Source of the DNA: Pantoea cypripedii
GTDB taxonomy: Bacteria; Pseudomonadota; Gammaproteobacteria; Enterobacterales; Enterobacteriaceae
Assembly (NCBI RefSeq): GCF_011395035.1
Contig: NZ_CP024768.1
Span: 3,979,403-4,043,402 of the forward strand
DNA: 64,000 bases
Direction: 5' to 3'
The notes beneath the pieces are model-generated. The model had not been told where the DNA came from. It did not search any database and worked only from the letters and a program-made list of their open reading frames with translations. The position numbers and the translations under genes are program-made. The number at the start of each line of letters is the position of its first letter. Position 1 is the stretch's first letter. This document shows, one piece after another, positions 42,177 to 50,131 of the stretch.

Positions 42177-43682
42177 ATGAAAATTCGTAGGAAACGTGTA
42201 AAACCGATCGGGCTGGATGATGTCACTATCATCGACGACTCCCGTTTACGTAAGGCCATCACCGCGGCTTCTCTGGGCAACGCGATGGAATGGTTCGATT
42301 TCGGTGTGTATGGCTTTGTGGCTTATGCGCTGGGTAAAGTGTTTTTCCCCGGTGCTTCGCCCGGTATCCAGATGATCGCCGCACTGGCGACCTTCTCCGT
42401 GCCCTTCCTGATCCGTCCGCTCGGCGGTCTGTTCTTTGGCATGCTCGGTGACAAATACGGTCGCCAGAAAATTCTTTCTATCACCATCGTCATCATGTCG
42501 ATCAGTACCTTCTGTATCGGCCTGATACCCTCTTATGACTCGATTGGGATTTGGGCACCGGTGCTGCTGCTGATCGCCAAAATGGCGCAGGGCTTCTCAG
42601 TGGGTGGGGAATATACCGGCGCGTCGATCTTCGTCGCCGAATACTCACCCGACCGCAAACGTGGCTTTATGGGCAGCTGGCTGGATTTCGGCTCCATTGC
42701 CGGTTTTGTGCTGGGTGCCGGTCTGGTGGTACTGATCTCCACCATCATCGGGGAAGACCGTTTCCTCGAATGGGGCTGGCGTCTGCCGTTCTTCGTCGCC
42801 CTGCCGTTAGGGATTATTGGTCTCTATCTGCGCCACGCGCTGGAAGAAACCCCGGCATTCCAGCAACACGTAGAGAAGCTGGAACAAGGCGATCGCGAAG
42901 GTCTGCGTGACGGCCCGAAAATCTCGTTCAAAGAGATCGCCACCAAACACTGGAAAAGCCTGCTGGCCTGTATTGGTCTGGTGATTGCCACCAACGTCAC
43001 CTATTACATGCTGCTGACCTATATGCCGAGCTACCTGTCGCATAACCTGCACTACTCGGAAGACCATGGTGTGCTGATTATCATCGCCATTATGATCGGG
43101 ATGCTGTTTGTGCAGCCGGTAATGGGGATGCTGAGTGACCGTTTTGGTCGTCGCCCGTTTGTCATTATTGGCAGCATCGCGTTGTTCATTTGCTCCATCC
43201 CGGCGTTTATGCTGATTAACAGCGGCGTAATTGGGCTGATTTTTGCTGGCCTGCTGCTGCTGGCGGTGATCCTGAATGCCTTCACCGGCGTAATGGCTTC
43301 GTCGCTGCCCGCGATGTTCCCGACCCATATCCGCTACAGCGCGCTGGCCAGTGCCTTCAACATTTCGGTGCTGGTTGCCGGTCTGACGCCGACTGCTGCC
43401 GCCTGGCTGGTGGAAGCCACCAACAATCTGTATATGCCCGCTTATTATCTGATGGTGATTGCGGTGATTGGTTTAATTACCGGCCTGTACATGAAAGAGA
43501 CCGCCAACAAACCGCTGATCGGTGCGACCCCGGCGGCCTCTGACCTCGCAGAAGCGCGTGAGATCCTGCAGGAGCATCACGACAACATCGAGCAGAAAAT
43601 CGAAGATATCGATGCCGAGATCGCGAAGCTGGAAGCGAAGCGCAAAAATCTGGTGCAGCAACATCCGGATATCAACGAATAA
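42177..43682 (+). CDS. proP: Proline/glycine betaine transporter ProP
   Basis: ProP is an osmosensing H+ symporter of the major facilitator superfamily that imports proline, glycine betaine and ectoine at high osmolarity. The 501-residue length fits E. coli ProP. The N-terminal LGNAMEWFDFGVYGFVAYALG and later GGEYTGASIF and FLIRPLGG blocks are typical. The C-terminal residues from about 455 form the coiled-coil with heptads (LQEHHDNIEQKIEDIDAEIA part) that tunes the osmotic set point. A promoter and two strong hairpins lie upstream. Confidence 0.95.
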   Translation: MKIRRKRVKPIGLDDVTIIDDSRLRKAITAASLGNAMEWFDFGVYGFVAYALGKVFFPGASPGIQMIAALATFSVPFLIRPLGGLFFGMLGDKYGRQKILSITIVIMSISTFCIGLIPSYDSIGIWAPVLLLIAKMAQGFSVGGEYTGASIFVAEYSPDRKRGFMGSWLDFGSIAGFVLGAGLVVLISTIIGEDRFLEWGWRLPFFVALPLGIIGLYLRHALEETPAFQQHVEKLEQGDREGLRDGPKISFKEIATKHWKSLLACIGLVIATNVTYYMLLTYMPSYLSHNLHYSEDHGVLIIIAIMIGMLFVQPVMGMLSDRFGRRPFVIIGSIALFICSIPAFMLINSGVIGLIFAGLLLLAVILNAFTGVMASSLPAMFPTHIRYSALASAFNISVLVAGLTPTAAAWLVEATNNLYMPAYYLMVIAVIGLITGLYMKETANKPLIGATPAASDLAEAREILQEHHDNIEQKIEDIDAEIAKLEAKRKNLVQQHPDINE

Positions 43683-43690
43683 TTCCCCTC

Positions 43691-43720
43691 AACTCCCACG
43701 TCAGTGGGAGTTTTCATTTT
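43691..43720 (+). terminator. Rho-independent terminator of proP
   Basis: A 9-bp stem (AACTCCCAC / GTGGGAGTT) with loop GTCA is followed by TTCATTTT. Confidence 0.88.
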
Positions 43721-43797
43721 CCCCGCAGCACACAAACCTTCATCGCCCCGGGCAAAAGGGAGTAAACTGTCGCTACTTTTTTCACCTGTAAGTAAGA

Positions 43798-44781
43798 ATG
43801 AGCATGTCTGATTTTTCTCTTATCCAGCGTCCAAGAAGGCTGCGTAAAAGCGCCGCGATGCGTGAAATGTTCCAGGAAACCAGCCTGAGCCTCAGCGATC
43901 TGGCATTGCCAATTTTCGTTGAAGAAGGGGTGGACGACTACAAACCAATCACCGCCATGCCGGGCGTTATGCGTATCCCGGAAAAGCGTCTGGCGTATGA
44001 AATTGAACGTATCGCCAAAGCGGGTATCCGTTCGGTGATGACCTTCGGTATTTCGCACCACACCGATGCCACCGGCAGCGATGCCTGGAATGAAAACGGT
44101 CTGGTGGCGCGTATGTCGCGTATCTGCAAAGACACCGTGCCGGAAATGATCGTCATGTCCGATACCTGTTTCTGTGAATACACCAGCCACGGCCATTGTG
44201 GCGTGCTGTGCGATCACGGTGTCGATAATGACGCAACCCTGATCAATCTCGGTAAGCAGGCCGTGGTTGCCGCTCAGGCCGGGGCTGATTTTATCGCACC
44301 TTCCGCCGCAATGGATGGCCAGGTAAAAGCGATTCGTCAGGCGCTCGATGCGGCCGGATTCACCGATACCGCGATTATGTCTTACTCCACCAAGTTCGCG
44401 TCCTCATACTACGGCCCGTTCCGTGAAGCCGCAGGCACCGCGCTGAAGGGTGACCGTAAAACCTATCAGATGAACCCGATGAATCGCCGTGAAGCCATTC
44501 GCGAGTCGCTGATCGACGAAGCGGAAGGTGCCGATTCCCTGATGGTGAAACCGGCAGGTGCCTACCTCGATATCCTGCGTGATATCCGCGAGCGCACTAC
44601 GCTGCCATTGGCTGCCTACCAGGTCAGCGGTGAATACGCCATGATCAAATTCGCGGCGCAGGCCGGTGCCATTGATGAACGCAATGTGGTGCTGGAAAGC
44701 CTCGGTGCGATTAAACGCGCCGGTGCCGATCTGATTTTCAGTTACTTTGCCCTTGATCTCGCCGAGCAAAAAATGCTCTGA
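43798..44781 (+). CDS. hemB: Delta-aminolevulinic acid dehydratase (porphobilinogen synthase)
   Basis: HemB joins two 5-aminolevulinate molecules to porphobilinogen in the heme pathway. The 327 residues are typical. Zinc cysteines are in SDTCFCEYTSHGHCGVLC (124, 126, 134, 138), and the Schiff-base lysines are Lys199 in YSTKFAS and Lys251 in MVKPAGAY. An ATG two codons downstream (43804) is an equally possible start. Confidence 0.96.
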   Translation: MSMSDFSLIQRPRRLRKSAAMREMFQETSLSLSDLALPIFVEEGVDDYKPITAMPGVMRIPEKRLAYEIERIAKAGIRSVMTFGISHHTDATGSDAWNENGLVARMSRICKDTVPEMIVMSDTCFCEYTSHGHCGVLCDHGVDNDATLINLGKQAVVAAQAGADFIAPSAAMDGQVKAIRQALDAAGFTDTAIMSYSTKFASSYYGPFREAAGTALKGDRKTYQMNPMNRREAIRESLIDEAEGADSLMVKPAGAYLDILRDIRERTTLPLAAYQVSGEYAMIKFAAQAGAIDERNVVLESLGAIKRAGADLIFSYFALDLAEQKML

Positions 44782-44793
44782 TCACCGTTACGC

Positions 44794-44823
44794 TTATCAG
44801 CCGTCTTTGCTGGCGGCTGATAA
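44794..44823. other. 10-bp stem-loop after hemB
   Basis: TTATCAGCCG and CGGCTGATAA are perfect arms around a 10-base loop, 13 bases past the hemB stop. There is only a weak T-rich tail, so it may be a terminator or a stabilising hairpin. Confidence 0.5.
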
Positions 44824-44893
44824 TTGTTAACGCCATCCTTTTTGGCACAACACCAGTTCTGTAACACCTGCATCTAATAAGAAGAGTAACGCG

Positions 44894-45862
44894 ATGAAAG
44901 CACCTGCACTGCCCGCAGACGAATCGAATCGTCTGGCTCAGTTACGTGCGCTCAACATTCTGCATACCCCGGCAGAAGAGCGTTTTGACCGTCTGACCCG
45001 TCTCGCCCGCCGCCTGTTTAGTGTGCCGGTCGCGCTGGTAAGCCTGCTGGAAGAGGACCACCAATGGTTCAAATCCATTGCAGGTAAATCCGGGGAAACC
45101 GCACCACGCAACACCTCCTTTTGCGGTCATGCCATCCTGCAGGATGACGTGATGGTGGTGGAGAACGCGCTGGAAGATGATCGCTTTTACGATAATCCGC
45201 TGGTCACCGGTGAAAACCCGGTGCGCTTCTATGCGGGTTGCCCATTACGGACGCCAGCAGGGGCCAAAGTGGGTACCCTGTGTATCGTTGATCATCATGC
45301 CCGTTCGTTTGATGACGATGACTACCACACGCTGCGCGATCTGGCGGCGATGGCGGAAGCCGAATTGGTTGCGTTTCAAACCGCCACCTCTGACGAACTG
45401 ACGCAAATTACCAACCGGCGTGGTTTTATGACGCTGGGACAGCTGGCACTGAACGAGTGCCTGGTAAAACAGCTTCCGGCCTGTCTGACGTTTCTCGACC
45501 TCGACCGCTTCAAAGAGATCAACGATACCCTCGGCCACCGCCAGGGCGATCGCGCCCTGATGGATTTTGCCGATGCCATGAAGGTCAGTTTCCGCCATGC
45601 GGATATCTTTGCCCGACTGGGAGGCGATGAGTTTGTGGTGCTGTTTAACGGCCTGCAACAGTCGGATGCCGAAGGGGTGCTGGCGCGGTTTGACCGGCAG
45701 CTGCAGAGACAGACCCTTGATCTGAGCCGCCTCTATCAACTGCATTTCTCATCCGGTATTGTGGAATTCGACCCCCAGCAGCCGCTGTCGCTGGAGCAAT
45801 TGCTGGAAGGCAGCGACGAACGCATGTACGCCGCCAAGAAAGGGAAAAAGCAGGCGCAGTAG
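44894..45862 (+). CDS. GAF-GGDEF diguanylate cyclase
   Basis: The 322-residue cytoplasmic protein has an N-terminal GAF sensor domain (about 25-160) and a C-terminal GGDEF domain (about 165-320). The active site is intact: Gly243-Gly-Asp-Glu-Phe247 in RLGGDEFVV. An RxxD inhibitory site, Arg234-His-Ala-Asp237, sits exactly five residues before it, so product feedback by c-di-GMP is likely. It should make c-di-GMP in response to an unknown small ligand or redox cue. The start follows GAAGAG with about 7 bases. Confidence 0.93.
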   Translation: MKAPALPADESNRLAQLRALNILHTPAEERFDRLTRLARRLFSVPVALVSLLEEDHQWFKSIAGKSGETAPRNTSFCGHAILQDDVMVVENALEDDRFYDNPLVTGENPVRFYAGCPLRTPAGAKVGTLCIVDHHARSFDDDDYHTLRDLAAMAEAELVAFQTATSDELTQITNRRGFMTLGQLALNECLVKQLPACLTFLDLDRFKEINDTLGHRQGDRALMDFADAMKVSFRHADIFARLGGDEFVVLFNGLQQSDAEGVLARFDRQLQRQTLDLSRLYQLHFSSGIVEFDPQQPLSLEQLLEGSDERMYAAKKGKKQAQ

Positions 45863-45876
45863 CGCCCGCATAGTTT

Positions 45877-45898
45877 GTCGAGGCGCGATTTATCGCGC
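45877..45898. repeat. Palindromic repeat, single inverted copy
   Basis: GC-type core in the reverse orientation with GTCGAG in place of GTAGCG, between convergent stops of the GGDEF gene and the hydrolase gene, 10 bases before the latter. Confidence 0.82.
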
Positions 45899-45907
45899 GG
45901 TTCTTTG

Positions 45908-46930
45908 TTAACCGCGCGCCAAATCGTCAATCAATGTCTGATTAAACTTCTGCGGCTCCTCCATCTGTGGCGCATGCCCCATGCCCGGGAACTCGATCAG
46001 GCGCGCACCAGGGATCAGTTTCGCCACCTGTTTCCCCAACACATTGTAATGACCCAGCTGCGCTTTGACCGCTGGCGGCGCGATATCGCTGCCGATGGCA
46101 GTGGTATCTGAGGTGCCAATCATCAACGTGGTCGGTACTTGCAGATCTTTAAATTCGTAGTACACCGGCTGGGTAAAAATCATGTCGTAGATTAACGCCG
46201 AGTTCCACGCCACCCGGTTATGACCGGGCCCGCTATTCAAACCGGCCAGCATATCCACCCATTTGTCATATTCCGGCTTCCACTGGCCGACATAATAGGT
46301 TTGCTGCTCATACTTTTTGATACCTGCGGCGTTCAGCTTCAGCTCGCGCTGATACCACTGATCCACCGAGCGCCACGGCGCACCTTTCGCTTTCCAGTCT
46401 TCCAGGCCAATCGGGTTCACCAGCACCAGCTTTTGCGTCTGCTGCGGATACATCAGCGCATAACGCGTCGCCAGCATGCCACCGGTGGAGTGGCCGACAA
46501 TCACCGCTTTCTCTATCCCAAGCTGTTGCAGCAATTGATGGGTATTCTGCGCCAGCTGCTGGAAGCTGTACTGATAATTAGCCGGTTTGCTGGAACTGCA
46601 AAAACCAATCTGGTCCGGTGCCACTACCCGGTATCCCTGCTGACTCAGCGCCTTAATGGTGTCTTCCCAGGTGGCACCGCAGAAGTTTTTGCCATGCATC
46701 AGCACCACCGTCTGGCCGTTGGCATGCTGCGCCGGTTTGACATCCATATACCCCATGCTGAGCGGCTGCTGCTGGGAGGAGAAGGTAAAGTGCTGTAATG
46801 GATAAGGATACTGGAAGCCTTCCAGTTGCTCACCATAGACATTCGCTGCCAGAGCCGATGCGCTGCTCATCAGCGCCACGGAGGCGAGTAATATCGCCAG
46901 TGAAGATTTCACGGGAAAACGTAACGCCAT
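45908..46930 (-). CDS. Exported alpha/beta hydrolase
   Basis: The 340-residue protein has a signal peptide of about 28 residues (LAILLASVALMSSASALAA) and an alpha/beta hydrolase fold: oxyanion HGKNFCG, nucleophile Ser in GHSTGG near residue 148, and a C-terminal catalytic His in GMGHAPQMEEP. It should act in the periplasm or outside on an ester or related bond. Relatives are annotated only as alpha/beta hydrolases. It is divergent from the MarA-like gene. Confidence 0.88.
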   Translation of the reverse strand: MALRFPVKSSLAILLASVALMSSASALAANVYGEQLEGFQYPYPLQHFTFSSQQQPLSMGYMDVKPAQHANGQTVVLMHGKNFCGATWEDTIKALSQQGYRVVAPDQIGFCSSSKPANYQYSFQQLAQNTHQLLQQLGIEKAVIVGHSTGGMLATRYALMYPQQTQKLVLVNPIGLEDWKAKGAPWRSVDQWYQRELKLNAAGIKKYEQQTYYVGQWKPEYDKWVDMLAGLNSGPGHNRVAWNSALIYDMIFTQPVYYEFKDLQVPTTLMIGTSDTTAIGSDIAPPAVKAQLGHYNVLGKQVAKLIPGARLIEFPGMGHAPQMEEPQKFNQTLIDDLARG

Positions 46931-47116
46931 CAGAACATCTCCAGATCAGGACAAAACAGCGAGTGTGACATGTTACGCGTTGCAGCGTATTGATGTGCTG
47001 TGCCATCTTTTTCCTCAACAAATAACCAACATATCGCAGTCAATTCTTACGAATTACGGGAAAGATCTGATAGCGGAAAAATAAAAACCGATTTCCTGAT
47101 AAATCTTTACGTAACA

Positions 47117-47153
47117 AGGCACAGGGAAAGATAAGTTAAATTACACTGTGCCT
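47117..47153. promoter_or_regulatory. Inverted repeat over the MarA-like gene promoter
   Basis: AGGCACAG and CTGTGCCT form perfect 8-base arms 21 bases apart; the AT-rich spacer (GATAAGTTAAATTACA) may hold a -10 element. It ends 20 bases before the ATG and could be an operator or a leader stem-loop. Confidence 0.45.
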
Positions 47154-47173
47154 ATTGAAACTGGAGGTGCAAA

Positions 47174-47665
47174 ATGCAAGAGAGAAAGTACAATGAAGGT
47201 GTAATTTACTCAGTCACTAACTGGATTGAAGAAAACTTAGATCAGCGCCTGAGCATTGATGACATTGCGCAAAAGTCTGGGTATTCAAAATGGTATTTGC
47301 AGAAACTTTTCGCTCGTTGCCACAATGAAACCCTGGCACGTTACATTCGCAAAAAGAAACTGGCCGCCTGTGTTGTTGAGCTGAAAAATAGTGATACTAC
47401 GATTATCAGCCTGGCCGTGAAATATCATTTTGAAAGCCAGCAGTCTTTCACACGTTCATTTAAACAAATGATGGGTTGCACACCACTTTATTGCCGTAAA
47501 CAGCAATTAAGCGGTGAGAGAAAAAATCAACTGGCCTCCAGTGACGATCCCTGCGCACTGTGCCGCCAGGAAGGTCTTGATGCCAGTGAATGTGTCGAGG
47601 AGATACGCCCGCCAGCAAGGCATCCCGGCAAGTTCCCCGCCCGCATTAGCTGTGCAATGGTATAA
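47174..47665 (+). CDS. MarA/SoxS-like AraC-family regulator with cysteine-rich tail
   Basis: Residues 8-110 form the double helix-turn-helix of small AraC-family activators (LSIDDIAQKSGYSKWYLQKLF; then HFESQQSFTRSFKQMMGCTPLYCRK), like MarA, SoxS, Rob and RamA. Those proteins end near here or carry an effector domain, whereas this one has a 50-residue tail with Cys127, Cys130 (CALC), Cys140 and Cys160. The tail could bind metal or sense redox state, which is only inference. GGAGG lies 7 bases before the ATG. A bidirectional terminator follows at once. Confidence 0.85.
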   Translation: MQERKYNEGVIYSVTNWIEENLDQRLSIDDIAQKSGYSKWYLQKLFARCHNETLARYIRKKKLAACVVELKNSDTTIISLAVKYHFESQQSFTRSFKQMMGCTPLYCRKQQLSGERKNQLASSDDPCALCRQEGLDASECVEEIRPPARHPGKFPARISCAMV

Positions 47666-47694
47666 AAAAAAGCGCGATAATCGCGCTTTTTTTT
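47664..47694. terminator. Bidirectional terminator
   Basis: AGCGCGA / TCGCGCT stem with a 3-base loop, flanked by an A-run and eight T residues, directly on the stop of the MarA-like gene. Confidence 0.92.
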
Positions 47695-47711
47695 CGTCTG
47701 AATATGCCCAT

Positions 47712-47739
47712 AAAAAAAGCCCCTTACGGGGCATTTTTT
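47712..47739. terminator. Bidirectional terminator of the DUF1471 gene
   Basis: GCCCC / GGGGC stem with a 4-base loop, seven T on the minus strand and six T on the plus strand; one base before the DUF1471 stop. Confidence 0.9.
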
Positions 47740-47740
47740 A

Positions 47741-48016
47741 TTACTTATAAACCTGGGCTACAGCGTCAAAATTATTGCCGTGCTGGCGGGCGGCTTCCAC
47801 CACATAATATTTTCCGCCTTTCGCATCAGCCATCTCTGACAGGCGCTGGTGCAGGTCCATCGGAGAGCTAATCGCGCCACCCGTATCGGATACGCTAATA
47901 TTCCCCAGCGATTCCAGTTTAAAATGGTCAGCTTCCTGGGCAGAGATATTATTGGCAGCCAGTACCGGAACGCTCGCACCCAACAGCAACGCAGACAGAA
48001 TTAATTTTTTCATCAT
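47741..48016 (-). CDS. Small periplasmic DUF1471 protein (YhcN type)
   Basis: The 91-residue protein has a signal peptide (LILSALLLGASVPVLA, cleavage near residue 21) and one DUF1471 domain: FKLESLGNISVS, SPMDLHQRLSEMADAKGGKYYVVEAA. It is a paralogue of the gene at 886-1155 and closer to YhcN/BhsA, small periplasmic stress proteins. A good AGAGGA site precedes the ATG. Confidence 0.87.
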   Translation of the reverse strand: MMKKLILSALLLGASVPVLAANNISAQEADHFKLESLGNISVSDTGGAISSPMDLHQRLSEMADAKGGKYYVVEAARQHGNNFDAVAQVYK

Positions 48017-48183
48017 TTGTCCTCTTCAATTGTCGTGGTAATTTTCTGAAGCCATTGTCTGATTTATCGCCACCCAACATTGATCATTTTGAGTTTAAAT
48101 CAGCCAGACTTAATATTTCGTTTTTACCTGATATTGAGCGACGTTATTTAAATAACAGGCCAGTATCGACTGGCCTGCGGCAA

Positions 48184-48534
48184 TTAGTTCTGCAATGCCT
48201 GGCCTGGTAACAATTTTTCTGACATCAGACGAAGGCAGCTGTTGCGATCCTGATGCGCCTGCTGCTGCTGTGCCGGTGACAGATCCTGCCACACCGTTTG
48301 CAGATGCTCGCCCAGGCCACGCAGGAAGTGGATTTTCTGCAACGCGTAATCAGAATTGCTGCCTTCAATAATTTGCTGCATATCCTGTGGCGTGTTGCCG
48401 CGCCCATCATGCGTTAGCGTACAAAACATGGCGATGTAATACGCTTTGTCTTCATCGCTGTAATGGGGGGTGAACCACCAGACTAAGGCACTGATCACGA
48501 TCAGCAGCGGCAGGAGAAACTTGAGTTTTAACAT
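48184..48534 (-). CDS. Uncharacterised membrane-anchored small protein
   Basis: I do not recognise the family. The 116-residue protein has one N-terminal hydrophobic segment (FLLPLLIVISALVWWF, about 5-21) and a soluble part with two cysteines (MFCTLTHDG and RNSCLRL) that could form a disulfide in the periplasm. The start at 48534 is preferred to a reading frame 26 codons longer that overlaps rcnA. It lies 61 bases after rcnA on the same strand, in the place where E. coli has rcnB, but it does not resemble RcnB. Confidence 0.6.
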   Translation of the reverse strand: MLKLKFLLPLLIVISALVWWFTPHYSDEDKAYYIAMFCTLTHDGRGNTPQDMQQIIEGSNSDYALQKIHFLRGLGEHLQTVWQDLSPAQQQQAHQDRNSCLRLMSEKLLPGQALQN

Positions 48535-48595
48535 GGGGATAATTACCAGGTGGAAGAAAAACGCCGCGATCTTACCAGATTCGCGGCGTTGCGGC

Positions 48596-49672
48596 TCAGC
48601 GCAGGATGCCACTTAACCCGTGATACCCCATATAAATAGCCACCAGCGCAATCAGCGTGCCGGAAAACCAGGGTGCGCGGCGTGCCAGCGTATCCAGCCC
48701 CTGCCAGCGCTGGGTAGCCTTCTGTACGCTTAACGCGGCAGCCGCGCCCACACCGACCAGCGTCATGGCCAATCCGATACTGAAGCACAGTACCAGTGCA
48801 GCCCCCAGACTAAGGGCTTTCACCTGGATACACAGCAGCAGCACAGTGATTGCCGCCGGACAGGGGATCAACCCACCGGTTAAGCCAAACAAAATGATCT
48901 GCCCATTGGTCACTTCACGGCTGGCGAAACGTTTTTTGATGTCACTGGCATGGGCGCGCTCATGCGCATCCTGGAAACTGCCATCATTCTCGCCCGGCGC
49001 ACGCTGCACCTCCCCCTGCTGCCACGCAACGTCATAATCATGGGAGTGGCCGCGATGGCCGAGCGACAAACGCGCATTGAAGGTATGGGGCTGCGGCACC
49101 GCCAGCGTGGATTGCAGCACACCATCCTGAGTGGCAAAGGTGAATATTTGCGAGAACCCCATCCCCCGCCGGGTAGCGACACTCACTTCATTGGCCTGCC
49201 ACGCCGTACCGTCCAGGGTGCGCAGCTGCCAGTGTCCCTGATGCAGAGCCAGTTCGATGTGGCCGTGACCGGTATCGATCACCTGCGCATCCGGGCGTTC
49301 TGTCTGCTGATGCTGCTTACGTTGCTGCTCGCTTTGCCAGGTGCGCCAAATCATCCACAACGCGGTTGCCAGAATGATGATGGCAGAAATCAGCTGGAAC
49401 CAGGGTTCCGCAGTATCGGCGGTCAGTTTACGACTGACGTACATGCCCCCGAGGGCGATCAGCCAGACAATCAGCGTATGCGACAAGGTGGCAGCCAGCC
49501 CCAGCATCACCGCCTGTTTCACCGTACCGCGAATGGCCACGATAAACGCCGCCATCATGGTTTTGGAATGGCCCGGCTCCAGTCCGTGTAACGCGCCGAG
49601 TAAAATCGCGCTGGGAATAAACAGCCAGGCACTGGATGTGCCCTGACTGAGCAGTGCAGCAAAATCGGTCAT
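48596..49672 (-). CDS. rcnA: Nickel/cobalt efflux protein RcnA
   Basis: RcnA exports Ni2+ and Co2+ across the inner membrane. The 358-residue protein has the conserved ALHGLEPGHSKTMMAAFIV motif in the first helices and GGLIPCPAAITVLLL in the C-terminal half. E. coli RcnA is shorter and has a very His-rich loop in the middle; here that loop is replaced by about 120 residues (roughly 125-245) with a beta-rich look (ELALHQGHWQLRTL, FNARLSLGHRGHSHDYD) and only scattered histidines. It is divergent from rcnR. Confidence 0.93.
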   Translation of the reverse strand: MTDFAALLSQGTSSAWLFIPSAILLGALHGLEPGHSKTMMAAFIVAIRGTVKQAVMLGLAATLSHTLIVWLIALGGMYVSRKLTADTAEPWFQLISAIIILATALWMIWRTWQSEQQRKQHQQTERPDAQVIDTGHGHIELALHQGHWQLRTLDGTAWQANEVSVATRRGMGFSQIFTFATQDGVLQSTLAVPQPHTFNARLSLGHRGHSHDYDVAWQQGEVQRAPGENDGSFQDAHERAHASDIKKRFASREVTNGQIILFGLTGGLIPCPAAITVLLLCIQVKALSLGAALVLCFSIGLAMTLVGVGAAAALSVQKATQRWQGLDTLARRAPWFSGTLIALVAIYMGYHGLSGILR

Positions 49673-49731
49673 GATGTTCTCATCGGATTAAAAAACGGCA
49701 CAGCAGATGCAATTGCCGGACAACCCGAATA

Positions 49732-49751
49732 TACTATACCCCAGTATAGTA
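49732..49751. promoter_or_regulatory. RcnR operator between rcnA and rcnR
   Basis: TACTATAC and GTATAGTA form perfect 8-base arms around CCCA, giving a four-base C-run at the centre. RcnR sites in E. coli are TACT, a G/C-tract, AGTA, so this fits. It lies 22 bases before rcnR. Confidence 0.75.
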
Positions 49752-49772
49752 ATGATCAACGGACTTCACGCC

Positions 49773-50048
49773 ATGTCACATACCCATAAAGATCAAAAGA
49801 AATTGCTGGCGCGCGTGCGTCGCATCAAAGGCCAGGCTGAATCGCTGGAAAAGGCGCTGATCGCCGAAGAAGAGTGTCTGAAGGTGTTGCAGCAGGTGGC
49901 CGCAGTACGTGGCGCGATTAACGGGCTGATGAGTGAATTGCTGGAAGGCCATATCCGTGAACATCTGATGAACCCGAATGCCAGCGAGCAGGAGCGCGCA
50001 AGCGATATGGACGAAATTATTACGGTGATTCGCAGCTATATGAAATAA
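49773..50048 (+). CDS. rcnR: Nickel/cobalt-responsive repressor RcnR
   Basis: The 91-residue CsoR/RcnR-family repressor starts MSHTHKDQKK; an in-frame extension upstream crosses the operator and is rejected. The metal ligands of E. coli RcnR are all present at the same numbers: His3, Cys35, His60 and His64. The middle (LLARVRRIKGQAESLEKAL) looks more like the formaldehyde sensor FrmR, but the His residues and the neighbour rcnA indicate a Ni/Co sensor that releases DNA on metal binding. Confidence 0.92.
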   Translation: MSHTHKDQKKLLARVRRIKGQAESLEKALIAEEECLKVLQQVAAVRGAINGLMSELLEGHIREHLMNPNASEQERASDMDEIITVIRSYMK

Positions 50049-50063
50049 CGTCTCTACGACATC

Positions 50064-50124
50064 GCGCGATAAATCGCGCCGCTACAAACAGGTGCAGAGG
50101 CTGTAGCGGCGCGATTTATCGCGC
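50064..50124. repeat. Inverted pair of palindromic repeats
   Basis: Two GC-type copies (50064-50085 and 50103-50124, inverted) between the convergent stops of rcnR and the FAD oxidoreductase gene, 7 bases before the latter's stop. Confidence 0.93.
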
Positions 50125-50131
50125 GTTTTAA

